Shown here: piece after piece, positions 34,901-45,735 of the stretch | Layout: every line of letters begins with the position of its first letter | Position numbering within the stretch: position 1 is the stretch's first letter | Assembly (NCBI GenBank): GCA_950106755.1 | Contig: OX467087.1 | Span: 10,482,047 to 10,546,046 of the forward strand | Reading direction: 5' to 3' | Length of the DNA stretch: 64,000 nucleotides | DNA from: Climacium dendroides | Taxonomy: Eukaryota; Streptophyta; Bryopsida; Hypnales; Climaciaceae | The notes under the pieces: model-generated | What the model saw: the letters and a program-made list of their open reading frames with translations, nothing else | Databases searched by the model: none | What the model was told of the DNA's origin: nothing | Made by a program: the position numbers and the translations under genes

Positions 34901-35209
34901 TGAATTAGTGTAGGTTGAAGTATTCATATATTGTACCAATTTCCACAAAAATAATTTTTGTGGTGATACTAATTTACTAGGTGATGCTAATTTCCTCATA
35001 TCAATATAACTCATTTGGTTGGTTGGTTGGTAAAAAATTTGGCCCCTATTTTTGAGTATTAATTTCATATTGCATTGATCCCTTCAAGTTCCTTTACAAT
35101 TTTTGATTCCAAATATGAAATCAAATTTCCCAAATTTGATCATTGGGTGGTAAAATAATAATAAGTTCATACATTTCTCCCTTGAAAAAATACAAGACCG
35201 GATGAATTC
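31935..35209. other. Non-coding stretch, partly GC-richer
   Basis: About 32590-33960 is less AT-rich than its surroundings and rich in GATC words, with a (GATC)n run at 33411-33426 and CCAGCCAGC-type words near 33056. Short open frames on both strands carry no known motif. CAG-ended pyrimidine tracts (for example near 33240 and 33475) could be splice acceptors, so a non-coding transcript or decayed gene is possible but unproven. From 34.0 to 35.2 kb it is AT-rich with a GGTTGGTTGGTTGGT run near 35017. Nothing else is supported. Confidence 0.4.
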
Positions 35210-35970
35210 TAAGGTAAACTACCCCATTCGAGACCAAATGGGAGCAAGCCCATTGCAGGCTAAATTATGTTAGTGTTGTACAGTAAGGTCTACTTCATTT
35301 ACAAATTTTGGCTCCCCGGTAGTTTTCACTAGCAAGTTCCTAAACTTTAGTAAACCATATCATGCTAAAAAATGAATCAATTTTCAAACCGCAAGTTGTG
35401 TTGGAATTGTAGAGAAGAGTACTTTATCACCATAACAAATATGTATATGTGAAATTCAAAATTATACAACATTTTGGATGTTTTTTGTACATTATCTATC
35501 ATTTAGTAGTACCACCTTTTGCCAAAATTTCTGCTCACATTTGATTAGGCATGTTCAAAATGATTGTTTGTAGTTGTTGTAGATACACTTCATTCTATAC
35601 CACTTGAATTGCTTGCATGATTTCTTGCTTATTCTTCACCCCATTGCAAAAAATCTTTGACTATCTTCCAAAGGATGGTAGATATTGTATAAAAGAAATT
35701 CAAATTATGGTAAGATTTTGGATTTCACATTTTCACTTGTTATGAAGTTGAAGTGCACTTCATTGAGATTCCAACACAATTTGTGGTTTCAAAATTGGTT
35801 TGTTTTTTAGCATGCTAGAGCTTCCTAAAGTTGTTGAACTTTGTAATGAAAACTGATTGAAAAATTCGTAAATGAAGTAGACCTTACTGTACATTCAAGT
35901 TCTGAACTAACATAATTTAGCCCACAATGGGCTTGCTCCCATTTGGTCTGAAATGGGGCAGTTTAGCTTA
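35210..35970. mobile_element. Long-TIR element, 761 bp
   Basis: The terminal inverted repeats are about 95-110 bases: left TAAGGTAAACTACCCCATTC, right reversed TAAGCTAAACTGCCCCATTT. Both continue through GACCAAATGGGAGCAAGCCC, GGCTAAATTATGTTAGT and TACAGTAAGGTCTACTTCAT. The right arm has about 7-10 extra bases in the middle. The outer 16 bases resemble the ends of the elements at 25852 and 56194. Long arms suggest a Mutator-like MITE, but no 9-bp target duplication could be seen. Non-coding. Confidence 0.85.
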
Positions 35971-37672
35971 CTGACCGTGGCTGAAGCTCTTTCTTTCATG
36001 ATTTCTTTCCATCCTTTTTTCTTTTATCTTCATCCTTTCTTCATTTTCAAATGAAAAGTCAATCGCTCCCTTCAGCTCTGGCTCTCCTTTCCACGCAGTC
36101 CAGATGGCAATTGCCCCCCCACCCCGACCTCCGCCTACTCCTGGAATCTTCCGCCACAGGCAGCTTTGAAACATTTCTAACTAACCTTAGCTTTGATTCA
36201 TCCTGACGACGGAGCCGGCCGGGGCGGGCTGCCGTAAGTCCATCCATCAGACGCATTGAAGGCGCCCCAGGCAGAGTGATTTTTCTGAGGGTAAGTCAAG
36301 TCAAATTAAGTTCGAGTAAGCCCTGTGCCTTTCCGCAGCTGTTTCAAGTCTCAGAAATCTGGCCGGACGGACAGCTCTTCAATGAGCAAAGAGGTGCCAG
36401 GTTGAATGTATCGCAAGTCACTCAAGAACTATGACGCATGACAATCATCCGATTCACCAGTGCAGCTCAGTCTCAGGCAGCCAGGCAAGCATGGCCTGCC
36501 ATTTCCTGCTAAACTCCTGCTGCTGCTGCTGCTGCTGTTGGGTCTCTCAGTTTGGAAAAAAGGAAGAAAAGATCAGTCCGTCGAGGTTGGGATTTGGGAA
36601 GGGCACATGCGTGACTGTTCACGGAAAGGAGATTCAATGGGGGTCTGTCGTAGTTGCCACTGAAGTAAACCACATGGCAACAACCAGAGTATTATTAGAA
36701 AAAGGGAAGCAGTGCACAGGCACACCCAATCTCTCACTCCGTCCGGGCGTCAATGGGAAACAACCGAGTAAATAAGCAAGTGACAGTTCTCATTTTGCGA
36801 AATAAAAACATGCAATCTTAGGTCTCCTGCCTTCGAGGCGGAGAAGAATAAGAAACATTTGCAGAAGAAACAATCTGCAGATTAGTCTTAAGCTGCAGAA
36901 GTAAAGGACAAGGTACCACCCATATGACACTGTCAAATTCCAATTCAATGGAAGGCAACCCTTTGACAGAAACTCACCAGAAACTCAATCCCAGGATTCC
37001 AAACTGTGCTTATTCTTCCCGCATATCAATAGCAGAAAGGTAAGGTAATAAGGGGTTCACAAATCGACCAGGTAGTCCCTACATATCAAGTGTCAAAGTA
37101 TTTCATCTCTTAACAATTGCAGAGAAGGGTAGTTTCAAAAACCAACTTACAAGAGATGAAGCAATTTAATCCAAAAAGTATAGTAGGGATTGTTTTAAGG
37201 ACCTGGTCAGTTTGAGCACCCCATGGAAAAACAGAAATTTCAAAGAAACTCGTAGTATATGACAAACAGTATTTCATTTCCTCTGACGTATCGTACAACA
37301 CCAGGGAGCAACCTCACCTAAATGTCTTGCTATCTCTTTAGCATAATCTACTCTCGGAGCATTAGCGCTCGTTACTAATCTCTCGTCTTACAGTATACTC
37401 TCAACTCGTCACTGCCACTCAATATCTATCTAAACTATTTCGGCAAAAACGCTACAAAATTTAGTGGAGCTTCCAAGTCTCCAAAAAAAAGAAAAGAAAA
37501 AGACTCATATCTGAATTCTAGAACTCTCATATCTAAATTGTAGAATTATGGTACCTCGCATCCCCAAGTTCGGGGACAAAAGTCCAGGCAAGGTCCAGAA
37601 AAAGGACTCTTGGCATCTGGAGAAGCCGAAGCTTCCGAATGAGAAACAGTGGTGAAAATTGCGAGCTAATTT
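35971..37672. other. 3' flank and 3' UTR region of the CRF-type gene
   Basis: The part next to 37673 is the likely 3' UTR of the - strand gene. Further left are a CTG microsatellite (about 36518-36537) and ordinary mixed-composition DNA. Open frames at 36431-36775 include a run of Cys or Leu created by the CTG repeat and have no known motif. Confidence 0.45.
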
Positions 37673-39067
37673 TCAAGATACGAGAATGTCCGTGTTATTG
37701 AGCCAATCCAAACTCTCATTCGGCTCCGAATCAAAGGCCAAGTCCCCGAGATCATCCCCGAGAAACTCAAAACCCGCAGCAAAATCACCATCGGGGAAGT
37801 CGAACAGAAAATCGTCCGCCAAAAAGACTTCCCCGAGGTCGCTGAGCCCGCTATCCGCCTCACATTTCTGTGAATTCGAAGTCTGATCACAGTCGGAATC
37901 TGAAGAATTCATCGTCTCCGAAGTACTGGCAGCCAGAACAGTCCCCATTTCTTGCTTGCTATCAATGTCACTGGAAGAAGTAGGCTCACAAGCTGTGAGG
38001 CTGGAGCAAGGGGAGCCTTCCGACACCAAACACTCATCGAACAACATGTCATCGCTAACGAGATCTTCACAAGCACTGACAATTTCTGTAATGCACTCCA
38101 CCTGCACGGGACAAAGGGGCTTAGTAGCTGGAGCTTCTGTGACTTCCTTCTTCAATGGGCGCGTTAAAGGCTTTGGCAATGGCTCCTTCGTCTTCTTCGT
38201 TGCTGGAGCCTGCTGTGGAAGAGATTGCTCCGTGTCGCCGAAATTTGTGTGTGCTTGGGGTCCACGAATCTCACGGGCGGCTTTGTCGTAAGCCTGAGCA
38301 GCTTGCTCCGCAGTGTCGTAAGTCCCAAGCCATAGCCGAACGCCTTTCGAAGGGTCGCGAATCTCGGCAGCCCATTTGCCCCACGGTCGTTGCCGCACGC
38401 CGCGGTACTTATGAACGGGAGCACCAGTAGCAGCAGCACCAGCTGATTTGGCTGGCGGGAGTTTCGTGGGTTTTGCGATGGCGTTCGTCGTCTTCACGGT
38501 GACAAGCTTGGGAGACGGAGCCATGGTGGTTGCGCCCTTCTTCTTCTCCACCTTCGCAGCTTTCTTTGGTTGCCATGGTTTCTCATAAAAGCTCGTGGAC
38601 GACCCTATCATGGAGGAGTCATTGCTATCCACGGCATAGCTCACGGAGCACTGCATTGCCGTTGCGGCGAACACGCTGTGATACGACGGCACCACTTCCG
38701 CCTCCTCGTCGTCAAGCTCGCTGTCGGAAGACGACGACAAAACCTCGGGTGACTCCATCACGGCCATGTGAATCTCACGCAACACTCTCCGCTGGGAGGC
38801 TCTTCGCGGGAGAGTATCCTCATCGTCACTCGAGGAGTCAGTCGCGTCGGGGTCTGTGCATATCACGCGCACTCTCTTGGAACTCATTTGCATGCTCCCC
38901 ACACAACGTGCACTCTCGTCATCAGAGGAAGAGGAATACTCCCGCTTCAGAGACTTCGCCGGTAAAGTCTTCACATTCTTCGTGTTCTTCTTCCTATTCA
39001 ATGGTGACGAAACGGAAGCAGTTCTCCAAAATTTCTCGTCACAGCCCTGCATTTTCCTTACTAACAA
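37673..39067 (-). CDS. AP2/ERF transcription factor, cytokinin-response-factor (CRF, group VI) type
   Basis: This is an intronless 464-residue protein. Residues 64-85 ([20 protein letters not shown] and on) match the N-terminal CRF domain. Residues 220-277 are a single AP2/ERF DNA-binding domain ([20 protein letters not shown]), with the Ala and Asp at the positions typical of the ERF subfamily that binds GCC-box DNA. Lys-rich [10 protein letters not shown] at 168-177 may be a nuclear signal. GSPCSSL at 351-357 resembles the SP(T/S)SVL motif often found after the AP2 domain in CRFs. The C-terminus (410-464) is acidic and aromatic ([21 protein letters not shown]), like an activation region. 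CRFs act in the nucleus downstream of cytokinin in leaves, embryos and vasculature in seed plants. The AP2 domain is preceded by an unusually long Ser/Asp-rich spacer. Start: the first ATG of the frame; a second Met at residue 6 is possible. Confidence 0.95.
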   Translation of the reverse strand: MLVRKMQGCDEKFWRTASVSSPLNRKKNTKNVKTLPAKSLKREYSSSSDDESARCVGSMQMSSKRVRVICTDPDATDSSSDDEDTLPRRASQRRVLREIHMAVMESPEVLSSSSDSELDDEEAEVVPSYHSVFAATAMQCSVSYAVDSNDSSMIGSSTSFYEKPWQPKKAAKVEKKKGATTMAPSPKLVTVKTTNAIAKPTKLPPAKSAGAAATGAPVHKYRGVRQRPWGKWAAEIRDPSKGVRLWLGTYDTAEQAAQAYDKAAREIRGPQAHTNFGDTEQSLPQQAPATKKTKEPLPKPLTRPLKKEVTEAPATKPLCPVQVECITEIVSACEDLVSDDMLFDECLVSEGSPCSSLTACEPTSSSDIDSKQEMGTVLAASTSETMNSSDSDCDQTSNSQKCEADSGLSDLGEVFLADDFLFDFPDGDFAAGFEFLGDDLGDLAFDSEPNESLDWLNNTDILVS

Positions 39068-39612
39068 ATTCGCTCAAACCTCGAAAACCAAAACGGACTC
39101 CGCTAGACTCTCCCGAACACACCCTCCACACCGACGCGAAGTCTGTCTCCCTCAACGAAAATGCTCAACCCTCACACGACAAAACCCAAGGAATGCTTAA
39201 ACCCTCCACACCGACGCAAAAAAAGTATACTCCGAATCATATACTTCATCCTCGCTCGTACCGCAGCACCAAAACAAACCCAATGCAATTCAGCCTGAAG
39301 CGAAGCTATGCAACTATAAACTACCAAAAATCTCGCGACTAAAACTAAGCTCTCGCGCTTCTGAACCCGAAAACTCGCAGCTGCGCTCCGACAACAGCCG
39401 TTTCCGCAAAACTTGAGCACATTGAACTCGGAAAATTGTAATGTGGGGAGGCCAAGGGGGTCTAAAAGAGACGAGCCCAGAGAGAGACCGCCGCTTTTGT
39501 ATTGAAAGGTGGAAGTAGTTGCGGCAGTGATGGTGCTAGTGCGAGTGGGAGAGTGGCGGCCGGTCTTGCCGTGCGCTATATAAAGAGGCGAGAGCGAGGC
39601 GAAGGTCGCCAT
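39068..39612 (-). promoter_or_regulatory. 5' leader and core promoter candidate of the CRF gene
   Basis: CTATATAAAG at 39576-39585 (CTTTATATAG on the gene's own strand) is a TATA-like box about 510 bases upstream of the ATG, followed by GC- and purine-rich DNA. If used by the CRF gene, transcription would start near 39545 and the leader would be about 480 bases. The word reads better on the + strand, so divergent transcription is also possible. A 146-codon open frame on - (39612-39172) overlaps the TATA and is not taken as a gene. Confidence 0.35.
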
Positions 39613-40007
39613 TTATGGAGGCCAGGCTTGCTTCGTGCCTATTATGTTCGTGCTCGGGGGATGGTACTGTGAAGCCTCCCATTCTATTATTATTTTCTAC
39701 ACTAATTAAATATTTTGATGGGTCCTGTTGTACTCAGAGTATTATTTTCTATACTAATTATATATTTTTTATTGGTATTGTTGTTTCCGGGGGTGTGGGA
39801 TTGAGGAAGCTCCACTGCACGTTTTTTTCAAAATTTTAAGGAGTTTCTGGAGTCCGCTGAGCGTCAGTCGGGCCGTGAGATTTGTAGCACCGCAGAAGCT
39901 TGATTTTTTTTGTTTTGTTTTATTTTAATGGGGGAGGAGTGAGCTATTTTTATTTTAATAAAAGGATGCCTGGACAGTTGGGGCAAGTGAAGGTCAGTGA
40001 TTTATGC

Positions 40008-40513
40008 AGGACGCTAAAACCCGTCCCATGAAGTGGGACCAACAGGGTAATTTGGAGTTCTCTAGGGGTAAAAGTGAAAACATGCCTTCTATTTTGAGCC
40101 ATGTCTAAGATATATTTCAAACTGTTCCTAGTTAAGTTGGGGTCTTTAATTGCAAATATGAATTCAAAATTTGCAAAAAAAGTTTATGTTAATTTTTTTT
40201 TTAATTGTACGTTTTCTCCTAAGATAAATCCTGCTTACCAGGTCCACTTTGTGGGCAAGGTTTAACACCCCCCGTTTCTTATCTAGGATGCTAAACCCAT
40301 CCCATGAAGTGGATCCAATAGGGTGAAAATGCAAAAAAAAATTATTGTTCACATATGAAAATATTTGCAATCAGAGCCCCCAAAGTAGGTGAGGATGGTC
40401 TAAGACATATCCTAAACACCGCACAAAATAGGAGATAAGATTTTGCTTTTATCGCCCAAAGAACTTTGTTGTCACCTTGCTAGTCCCACTTCATGGCACT
40501 AATTTTGCATCCT
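40008..40513. mobile_element. Inverted-repeat element with an extra internal copy of its end
   Basis: The left end is AGGACGCTAAAACCCGTCCC followed by ATGAAGTGGGACC. The right end reversed is AGGATGCAAAATTAGTGCC followed by ATGAAGTGGGACTA. A third copy in left orientation is at about 40285-40316 (AGGATGCTAAACCCATCCC). The internal word AAATATGAATTCAAAATTTG recurs at 43736-43757, so the family is dispersed. Non-coding. Confidence 0.75.
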
Positions 40514-40535
40514 ACAATTTTTATGATGCTCTCTC

Positions 40536-41121
40536 TTAACCCCTAAAGTCCCATTGTTCCTATGGGGGACAAAATGGATTTCGCACATGCTCCTAAGATC
40601 TCAATTTTTATTGAATTTTTTTTTGAAACTTTTCCATCAGATAGAAAAACTTATGAGTTTTTTGGGAATATAATTTTTATTTCAATCGATGCCCGGGAGA
40701 AAAAGTTATGCCATAATAACTTCAAAATAGGGGAGACTGGGCAGTAAAAAAAATCCACAAAAAATTGAAATAAAAATTTTAATATTTTTTTTCTTGTAGA
40801 TTTTTTTTGTAAATGGGAAGCTTTGATTCATTCTGTTTGGATTAGAGATGTGAAGGTTATGGAGCTTCTCGTTTTGCAAGCAATCATAGCAACTTCTTGA
40901 AAGAAATTTATTTCTTTCACTTTGAATGCTAATATTTTTCAATCTATATGGTCAAAAATCACAAAAAAAAATTATCACATGATTAAAGACAAGTGAAGAA
41001 CAAGATCCTACGGTCAAAATTTTAAAATATTTTAAAAAATTTATTTTGTAGGTGAATGTAGCAGAAGTGGCAGTTTAAAGTGGTTTTGACACAAAAATGG
41101 CCTTGGGACTTTAGGGGTTAA
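40536..41121 (+). mobile_element. Family B TTAA element with perfect 18-bp ends
   Basis: TTAACCCCTAAAGTCCCA at the left is repeated perfectly in inverse at the right. The length is 586 bp. The interior matches 28558-29428, the inverted 48990-52463 copy, and 62400 on (GATGCCCGGGAGAAAAAGTT, AATAGGGGAGACTGGG). No coding frame. Because its ends are intact, it may be among the younger copies in the window. Confidence 0.9.
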
Positions 41122-41228
41122 GTTTGACCCAAGTGCATTTAACTTGGAAGGACATGGTTCCCATGACCAAGGTAGTCACCAAAATACTTGGATTATTGGA
41201 CCAATAGGCGCATTCTTTGGTTCTCCAA

Positions 41229-41456
41229 TTAATCCTTTAGTGCTCCAAAGTCCAAAATCTAAACAATGAACAAAGTGGTTCCAAGGGTTTTTTTACCACA
41301 TCACTTTTCATTCCCCCTCCCCCCCTCCTCAAATACTTGACTTTTAAATAATCACACTTTTTGTATGATGAATTTGAGATAAATAATAGATAATTATAAA
41401 AATATAAGCAAAAATATATAAGAATTTTAGAAAGAATTCAAGTGCTAAGGGGTTAA
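41229..41456. mobile_element. TTAA MITE, sister of the 16930 copy
   Basis: The left end is TTAATCCTTTAGTGCTCCA and the right end reversed is TTAACCCCTTAGCACTTGAA. The length is 228 bp against 229 bp for 16930-17158, and the outer 16 bases agree with it. The interiors have diverged strongly. Non-coding. Confidence 0.75.
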
Positions 41457-42088
41457 TAGTGAAGTCATTCATTGGACTTATTAGGTTTACAGAATTCTTG
41501 TAGAATGAATGGAAAAAATTGGACAAAAATAAGTAACTAACAAGAGAAAGGATCTCTTTGAAGAATTTGTAGATGCTTCTCTTGCACTTTGGTTGTTTTA
41601 TTATAAGATAGGCTATGGAATGAATGTTTGGACTATGTAAAATTTTGAACTTAGTTCATTTGCATTAAAAATAATAGTGCTCATAGTAATAAGTAGGATG
41701 CAAAGTTTATTTCATAGAAAACTAATAATAAAGGTATATCCAAAACCAAGAGAATATTAAAATTAGCACTATGTACCAAAAATTTATACATAGGGACATC
41801 AAATTATCAATAGGAAAGAGGTCTTGTGGTACCAAGCTATAGTAGGAGAATTTGGTTCTACGATCCCGTATACCAAGACTCTCTTTTTTGGTAGTGAATG
41901 TATAGTAATAATATATATTTTCAATTTGGAGTGCACTATTGGTTTTGGAAAAATTACCTCGATGGGTTGGTTTATTGCATAAATTAAACATTTTATGGTA
42001 GTACAAGGTCATGTTAAAATAAAGATGTCAATTGAACACACAAGTGCCAAACAATGTTTATCATACATGTCTTTAATACACAAAATTA
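41457..42088. other. AT-rich stretch without recognised features
   Basis: No gene or complete element was recognised. A 96-codon open frame on - at 41722-42012 has no known motif and follows AT bias. Confidence 0.35.
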
Positions 42089-42210
42089 ACCTTTAGTAGA
42101 GGGTAAGTATTTATATTTGCTAATAATACTTTGAACACTCTCCATTCATTGACCTTTAGTAGAGGGTAAGTATTTATATTTGGTAATCCTTTGAACACTC
42201 TCCATTCATT
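42089..42210 (+). repeat. Tandem duplication, two units of about 60 bp
   Basis: Both units read ACCTTTAGTAGAGGGTAAGT, then ATTTATATTTG, then CTTTGAACACTCTCCATTCA. The second lacks about four bases of an AATA word. The near identity suggests a recent event. Confidence 0.92.
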
Positions 42211-43925
42211 TTGACCATATATAAAGCCTAGCCTTCAATAGGTTCTCAAACAAACAGATGCTTGATTCATCCAAATAGTAAAATAGAAACCATAATTCTT
42301 CTTCAATCTCCTATTTTTGACAAGGTTTGAGAAGGAATATGTAGTTTTTGAATATCCAAACAAAATATGTATAGTTTTAATGTAGGGTCTTAAACAAACA
42401 AAACTATGCTATAGCCATACTAGCTTACAAAAGTGACTAGCAACTTTAGTTAGTAAATTTCCATTATATAAACTACAAAGATAATGACTTTGTTTATAAC
42501 ATTGTATTACAAATTTGTCTTGATTCTCTCTCAATAAGACCTCAAAAGAAATCAAAGTTCTTCCCCCCATCAATTTGTAGGACCAAACAATAATCCTTGT
42601 TTTTCTTCCTACATTCCAAGCATGGAACTAAAGTTATAGAAAAAATTTAATATTGTTCCAAGGAACTATGCCCAACTTTATTATGTAGTACATTTTATTT
42701 TTAAAAATGTTCAATTTTGATTGAAATACTGTTTTGTATAACCATTTTTTCATCCATTTGAGTGCTTGTTCATTAACTTAACCACCTTTTTCATCCAAGG
42801 TTGACTTACCCTATTTGTTCTACACTTCATTTGTTATCCTAGATGTGGTACAATATACCATCATTGTACATTTTAAAATTTGAAATGCACATTGCTAATG
42901 CATAATGCCCATAAAGTGGTATAAATAGTCACATGGCACAAATAGGTTCCCTTATTGTTGTATCAATTACAAAAATGATATAATGAATAACTAGTTCACT
43001 ACACTTTCAACATTAGAAAATTTCACCATTGCAAAATTTTATACAAAATTGGGGCCTTGTAGGTCCAAATCTTAACATTCAATAGCCTTTATATCCACTG
43101 CCTTTCTTTCATGCACCATGTTCAAAGCACGGGCACCCAACTACATTCAATGTGATGTGCCAAAGCATTTTGAGCAAGCCCTTCAATGGTCAAAGCTTGG
43201 AGGCAGAGCCCACCCCCCCACTATCCCACATTGTCACTACGTTTAAAGATTGTTCACCCCACCTCCTTACTAATTTTTAGGCTGCGCATAAGCTTTTACT
43301 ACCTCGACTAGTGCAGCAAATCTTGCTCCTAAAATGTCTATGGTGCCATGTGTAGACAAAGTTTGATATCAGATTCTCCACATTCTTCACATCTAAGTCA
43401 CCGAGGAAGCCCCTTTCCGTTGTATGGCCAATCAATTTTTTGAAGTGGCATTGAAAGAATGATAGTGGGATGTAAATTTCTACAAGGGTCCACTCAGAGC
43501 TATCGAGGTTGCCTCCAAGGCGCTTGCCAAATGGCTCTCATGACATTGAGCCTCTACCTATCCACATAGCTACTCATGGGTGTGGAATATATTCCTTACC
43601 ATCTATTGTAGAGCCAAGGCAGTGACAATGGGTCGAGGTGAACTGGCCTCCTCGCTCAACCCCTTCAAGTCTTTTTAGGGGTGCACATAAAAAAAATCCC
43701 CCTATTTTGTGCTCAATTAATTTGGGGCCTTTGATTGTAAATATGAATTCAAAATTTGCAAATTTTATCATGCGTGGAAAATAAAAAATTCCAGCATTTT
43801 TTCCAAGGGGCCAAGTGAGGGATCAAATCACCGTGGCCATGACAGTGCATGCTACTAAATGTTATGATGTTTGTGTGACTTCCATTGTTTTTTTTTACAT
43901 TGGATTGAATTGAATTGAATTTCCT
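42211..43925. other. Non-coding stretch; possible decayed coding relic at 43.1-43.66 kb
   Basis: About 43100-43660 is less AT-rich and, read on + in changing frames, gives protein-like pieces broken by stops (for example YIQCDVPKHFEQALQWSKL and VNFYKGPLRAIEVASKALAK). I cannot name a family. The rest is AT-rich. At 43670-43770 is a fragment related to the element at 40008. Confidence 0.35.
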
Positions 43926-44148
43926 TTAACCCTAAAAGGGCCTAAAAGCCCTTTGCAGCCATACAATATATTATGAATATGTTGGTATTTGACCAGAAAA
44001 AACATCGACCCAATCCTATTCAGTGCAAAGTAAATTAATGATCATGGTAGTATATAAATATCAATGTATCACAATTTTCATAGCAAACCACAATTGAAGA
44101 GTTATAAGGCTAAATACGCGTTGTATAGAGGGACCTTCGAAGGGTTAA
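43926..44148 (+). mobile_element. TTAA MITE, copy 2 of the 220-bp family
   Basis: The left end is TTAACCCTAAAAGGGCCTAA and the right end reversed is TTAACCCTTCGAAGGTCCCT. It aligns along its length with 17999-18217. Four bases longer, non-coding. Confidence 0.85.
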
Positions 44149-45068
44149 AATTTAAATTTGTACTGAAAATTTGTACTGAAAATTTGTACTGAAAATTTGT
44201 ACCCAAATGAGTCCGCCCTGGGCTCCCCCTGCCACCCACCAGTCCAGTCCTCCTCCTCCTCCTGTGCAGAACACACAGACGGACGTACAGAGATTCATTG
44301 CTGCAGTGGAGAAACGAGCCCCGGCGGGCGCTGCTCGCCGATCGAAGTGATCGATCCCTCCCAACTCCCAAGTCGGTCCCAACCGAGCGAACCGACCAGG
44401 ATCCCTATTCCCGGCCCGTTTCTTCTTAATGCTGGCCTGCGAAGAATATGAATCTTCCAAGGCAAGGCAAGGCAAGGCAAGGCTGGCCCTAACTTAACTT
44501 AACTTACTGCAAATGAATCGCTGGAGCTGCCAGAATAAGCTCGCTTAAGCTTCGCAGCTCCTGTGCTGGTGCTGGAGCTGGTGCGGGTGCGGGTGTGGGT
44601 ACGTCATTGTCCGATCCGTCCCAGGAGGACCCGGCGGATCATTCCATTGGCGACGTTGGCATCGGAGGTCTTTGGAACCTGCTGCTGCCGGAGCCCGGAG
44701 GGGGAGGGGCTCATGCTCATGGCGCCATTGGCCTCATGACGCTCACACTTGCCTGGGCTTGCGTTCCGTTGCTCATTTTTAGATCGACGTGCTGCAGGGA
44801 GAACAGAACAGAAGTTCAGAAGTTCAGAACAGGCGGAGGGAGCTCCGGAGGGAGCCAACTGAAAGGCCTATTAAAAAACGGGAAAACTTGGCCGTATGTA
44901 CGGTATTCTACGTATGATTTAGTGGTGGACGTCCTGGCACTGGGTCTCAGTAAGTTACAAGATTTCTCACTCACTTGCAGCGCAAGTTTTGGGGGACTTT
45001 CACAAATCCCTAGTGTTGTGGCAAACTGGCAATCAACGTCAGGGAGAAGTACCTATTCCTGCATTTTT
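44149..45068. repeat. GC-rich island with simple repeats
   Basis: It opens with three copies of TACTGAAAATTTG (about 44160-44203). Then come five GGCAA units (about 44459-44483), AACTTAACTTAACTTA (about 44492-44507), and GCTGGTGCTGGAGCTGGTGC to GGGTGCGGGTGTGGGT (about 44561-44600). Open frames on both strands reach 160 codons (+, 44595-45077), but none has a known motif and high GC explains them. A decayed gene flank or promoter island is possible. Confidence 0.45.
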
Positions 45069-45080
45069 GGGTGGTGATTT

Positions 45081-45122
45081 GGCTTGCAAAATGGATGCTG
45101 GGGGGCATCCATTTTGCAAGCC
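45081..45122. repeat. Perfect 18-bp stem-loop
   Basis: GGCTTGCAAAATGGATGC (45081-45098) pairs fully with 45105-45122; the loop is six bases, TGGGGG. Half of the stem recurs at 18599 and near 45475, so it is part of a dispersed repeat. Confidence 0.9.
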
Positions 45123-45496
45123 AGGCACCCCACCGGTAGCTTGTTAACAGGTCAAGAAGGTAGAGCTAGTATTGCACTTCTAGGTAAAAATGTTAGCATG
45201 GCAACCCGGCTAGCCCAACGTACCCCCTCTAAATATTCCCTAATCTCCATTTTTGGGTGGAAATTCTTGCGGTTTATTGCACACGTGACCAATTTGCACA
45301 CCTCTTTTGTCTTTAACTGTTCGGCTTGTCCCTTTGCCAACTGGGAGCCAGCCTCCAAAATGAACCACATTTATAAGCCAAAGTCCATTTGCAAGCCAAT
45401 CCAACCTACCAATCATCCCAAATGCAGGATGGGTGGGGCAAATTTGCAAGCTTCAACAAATAAGTCATCCAAAATGCAAAATGGATGGGGATGCTC

Positions 45497-45735
45497 TTAA
45501 CCCCTCAAGGATGTTGCCCTCTAAAAGAAATGACATATGTTGTCCATACATTGAATTTATTTGATCCTCTCCCAACACTCAAAAAATCTCCAAAAAATCT
45601 CAGTTGACCAATAGTATGCTTGCAACTTAGTTTGAAATTTACAACTTGAATGGGATTCATGTGCTACTCAGTTTCTCCCTTTTGTGTGCAACAAGGGAGA
45701 GTGTATAGAAAACAACAACATCCTAAAGGGGTTTA
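45497..45735. mobile_element. TTAA MITE with one decayed end
   Basis: The left end is TTAACCCCTCAAGGATGTTG and the right end reversed is TAAACCCCTTTAGGATGTTG. The right TTAA has become TTTA. The length is about 239 bp. Non-coding. Confidence 0.75.

Noticed and set aside
38530..39342. 270-codon open frame on + across the CRF gene
   Set aside because: Antisense to the Ser-rich CRF coding strand. Codon use and residues (many Ser, Arg, Thr) are explained by the opposite frame.
39172..39612. 146-codon open frame on - upstream of the CRF start, as a possible upstream ORF
   Set aside because: The best TATA-like box lies inside it, so most of it would not be transcribed, and it has no known motif.
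44595..45077. 160-codon open frame on + in the GC-rich island
   Set aside because: No recognisable domain, overlapped by simple repeats, and open frames on the other strand are similarly long. GC content explains it.
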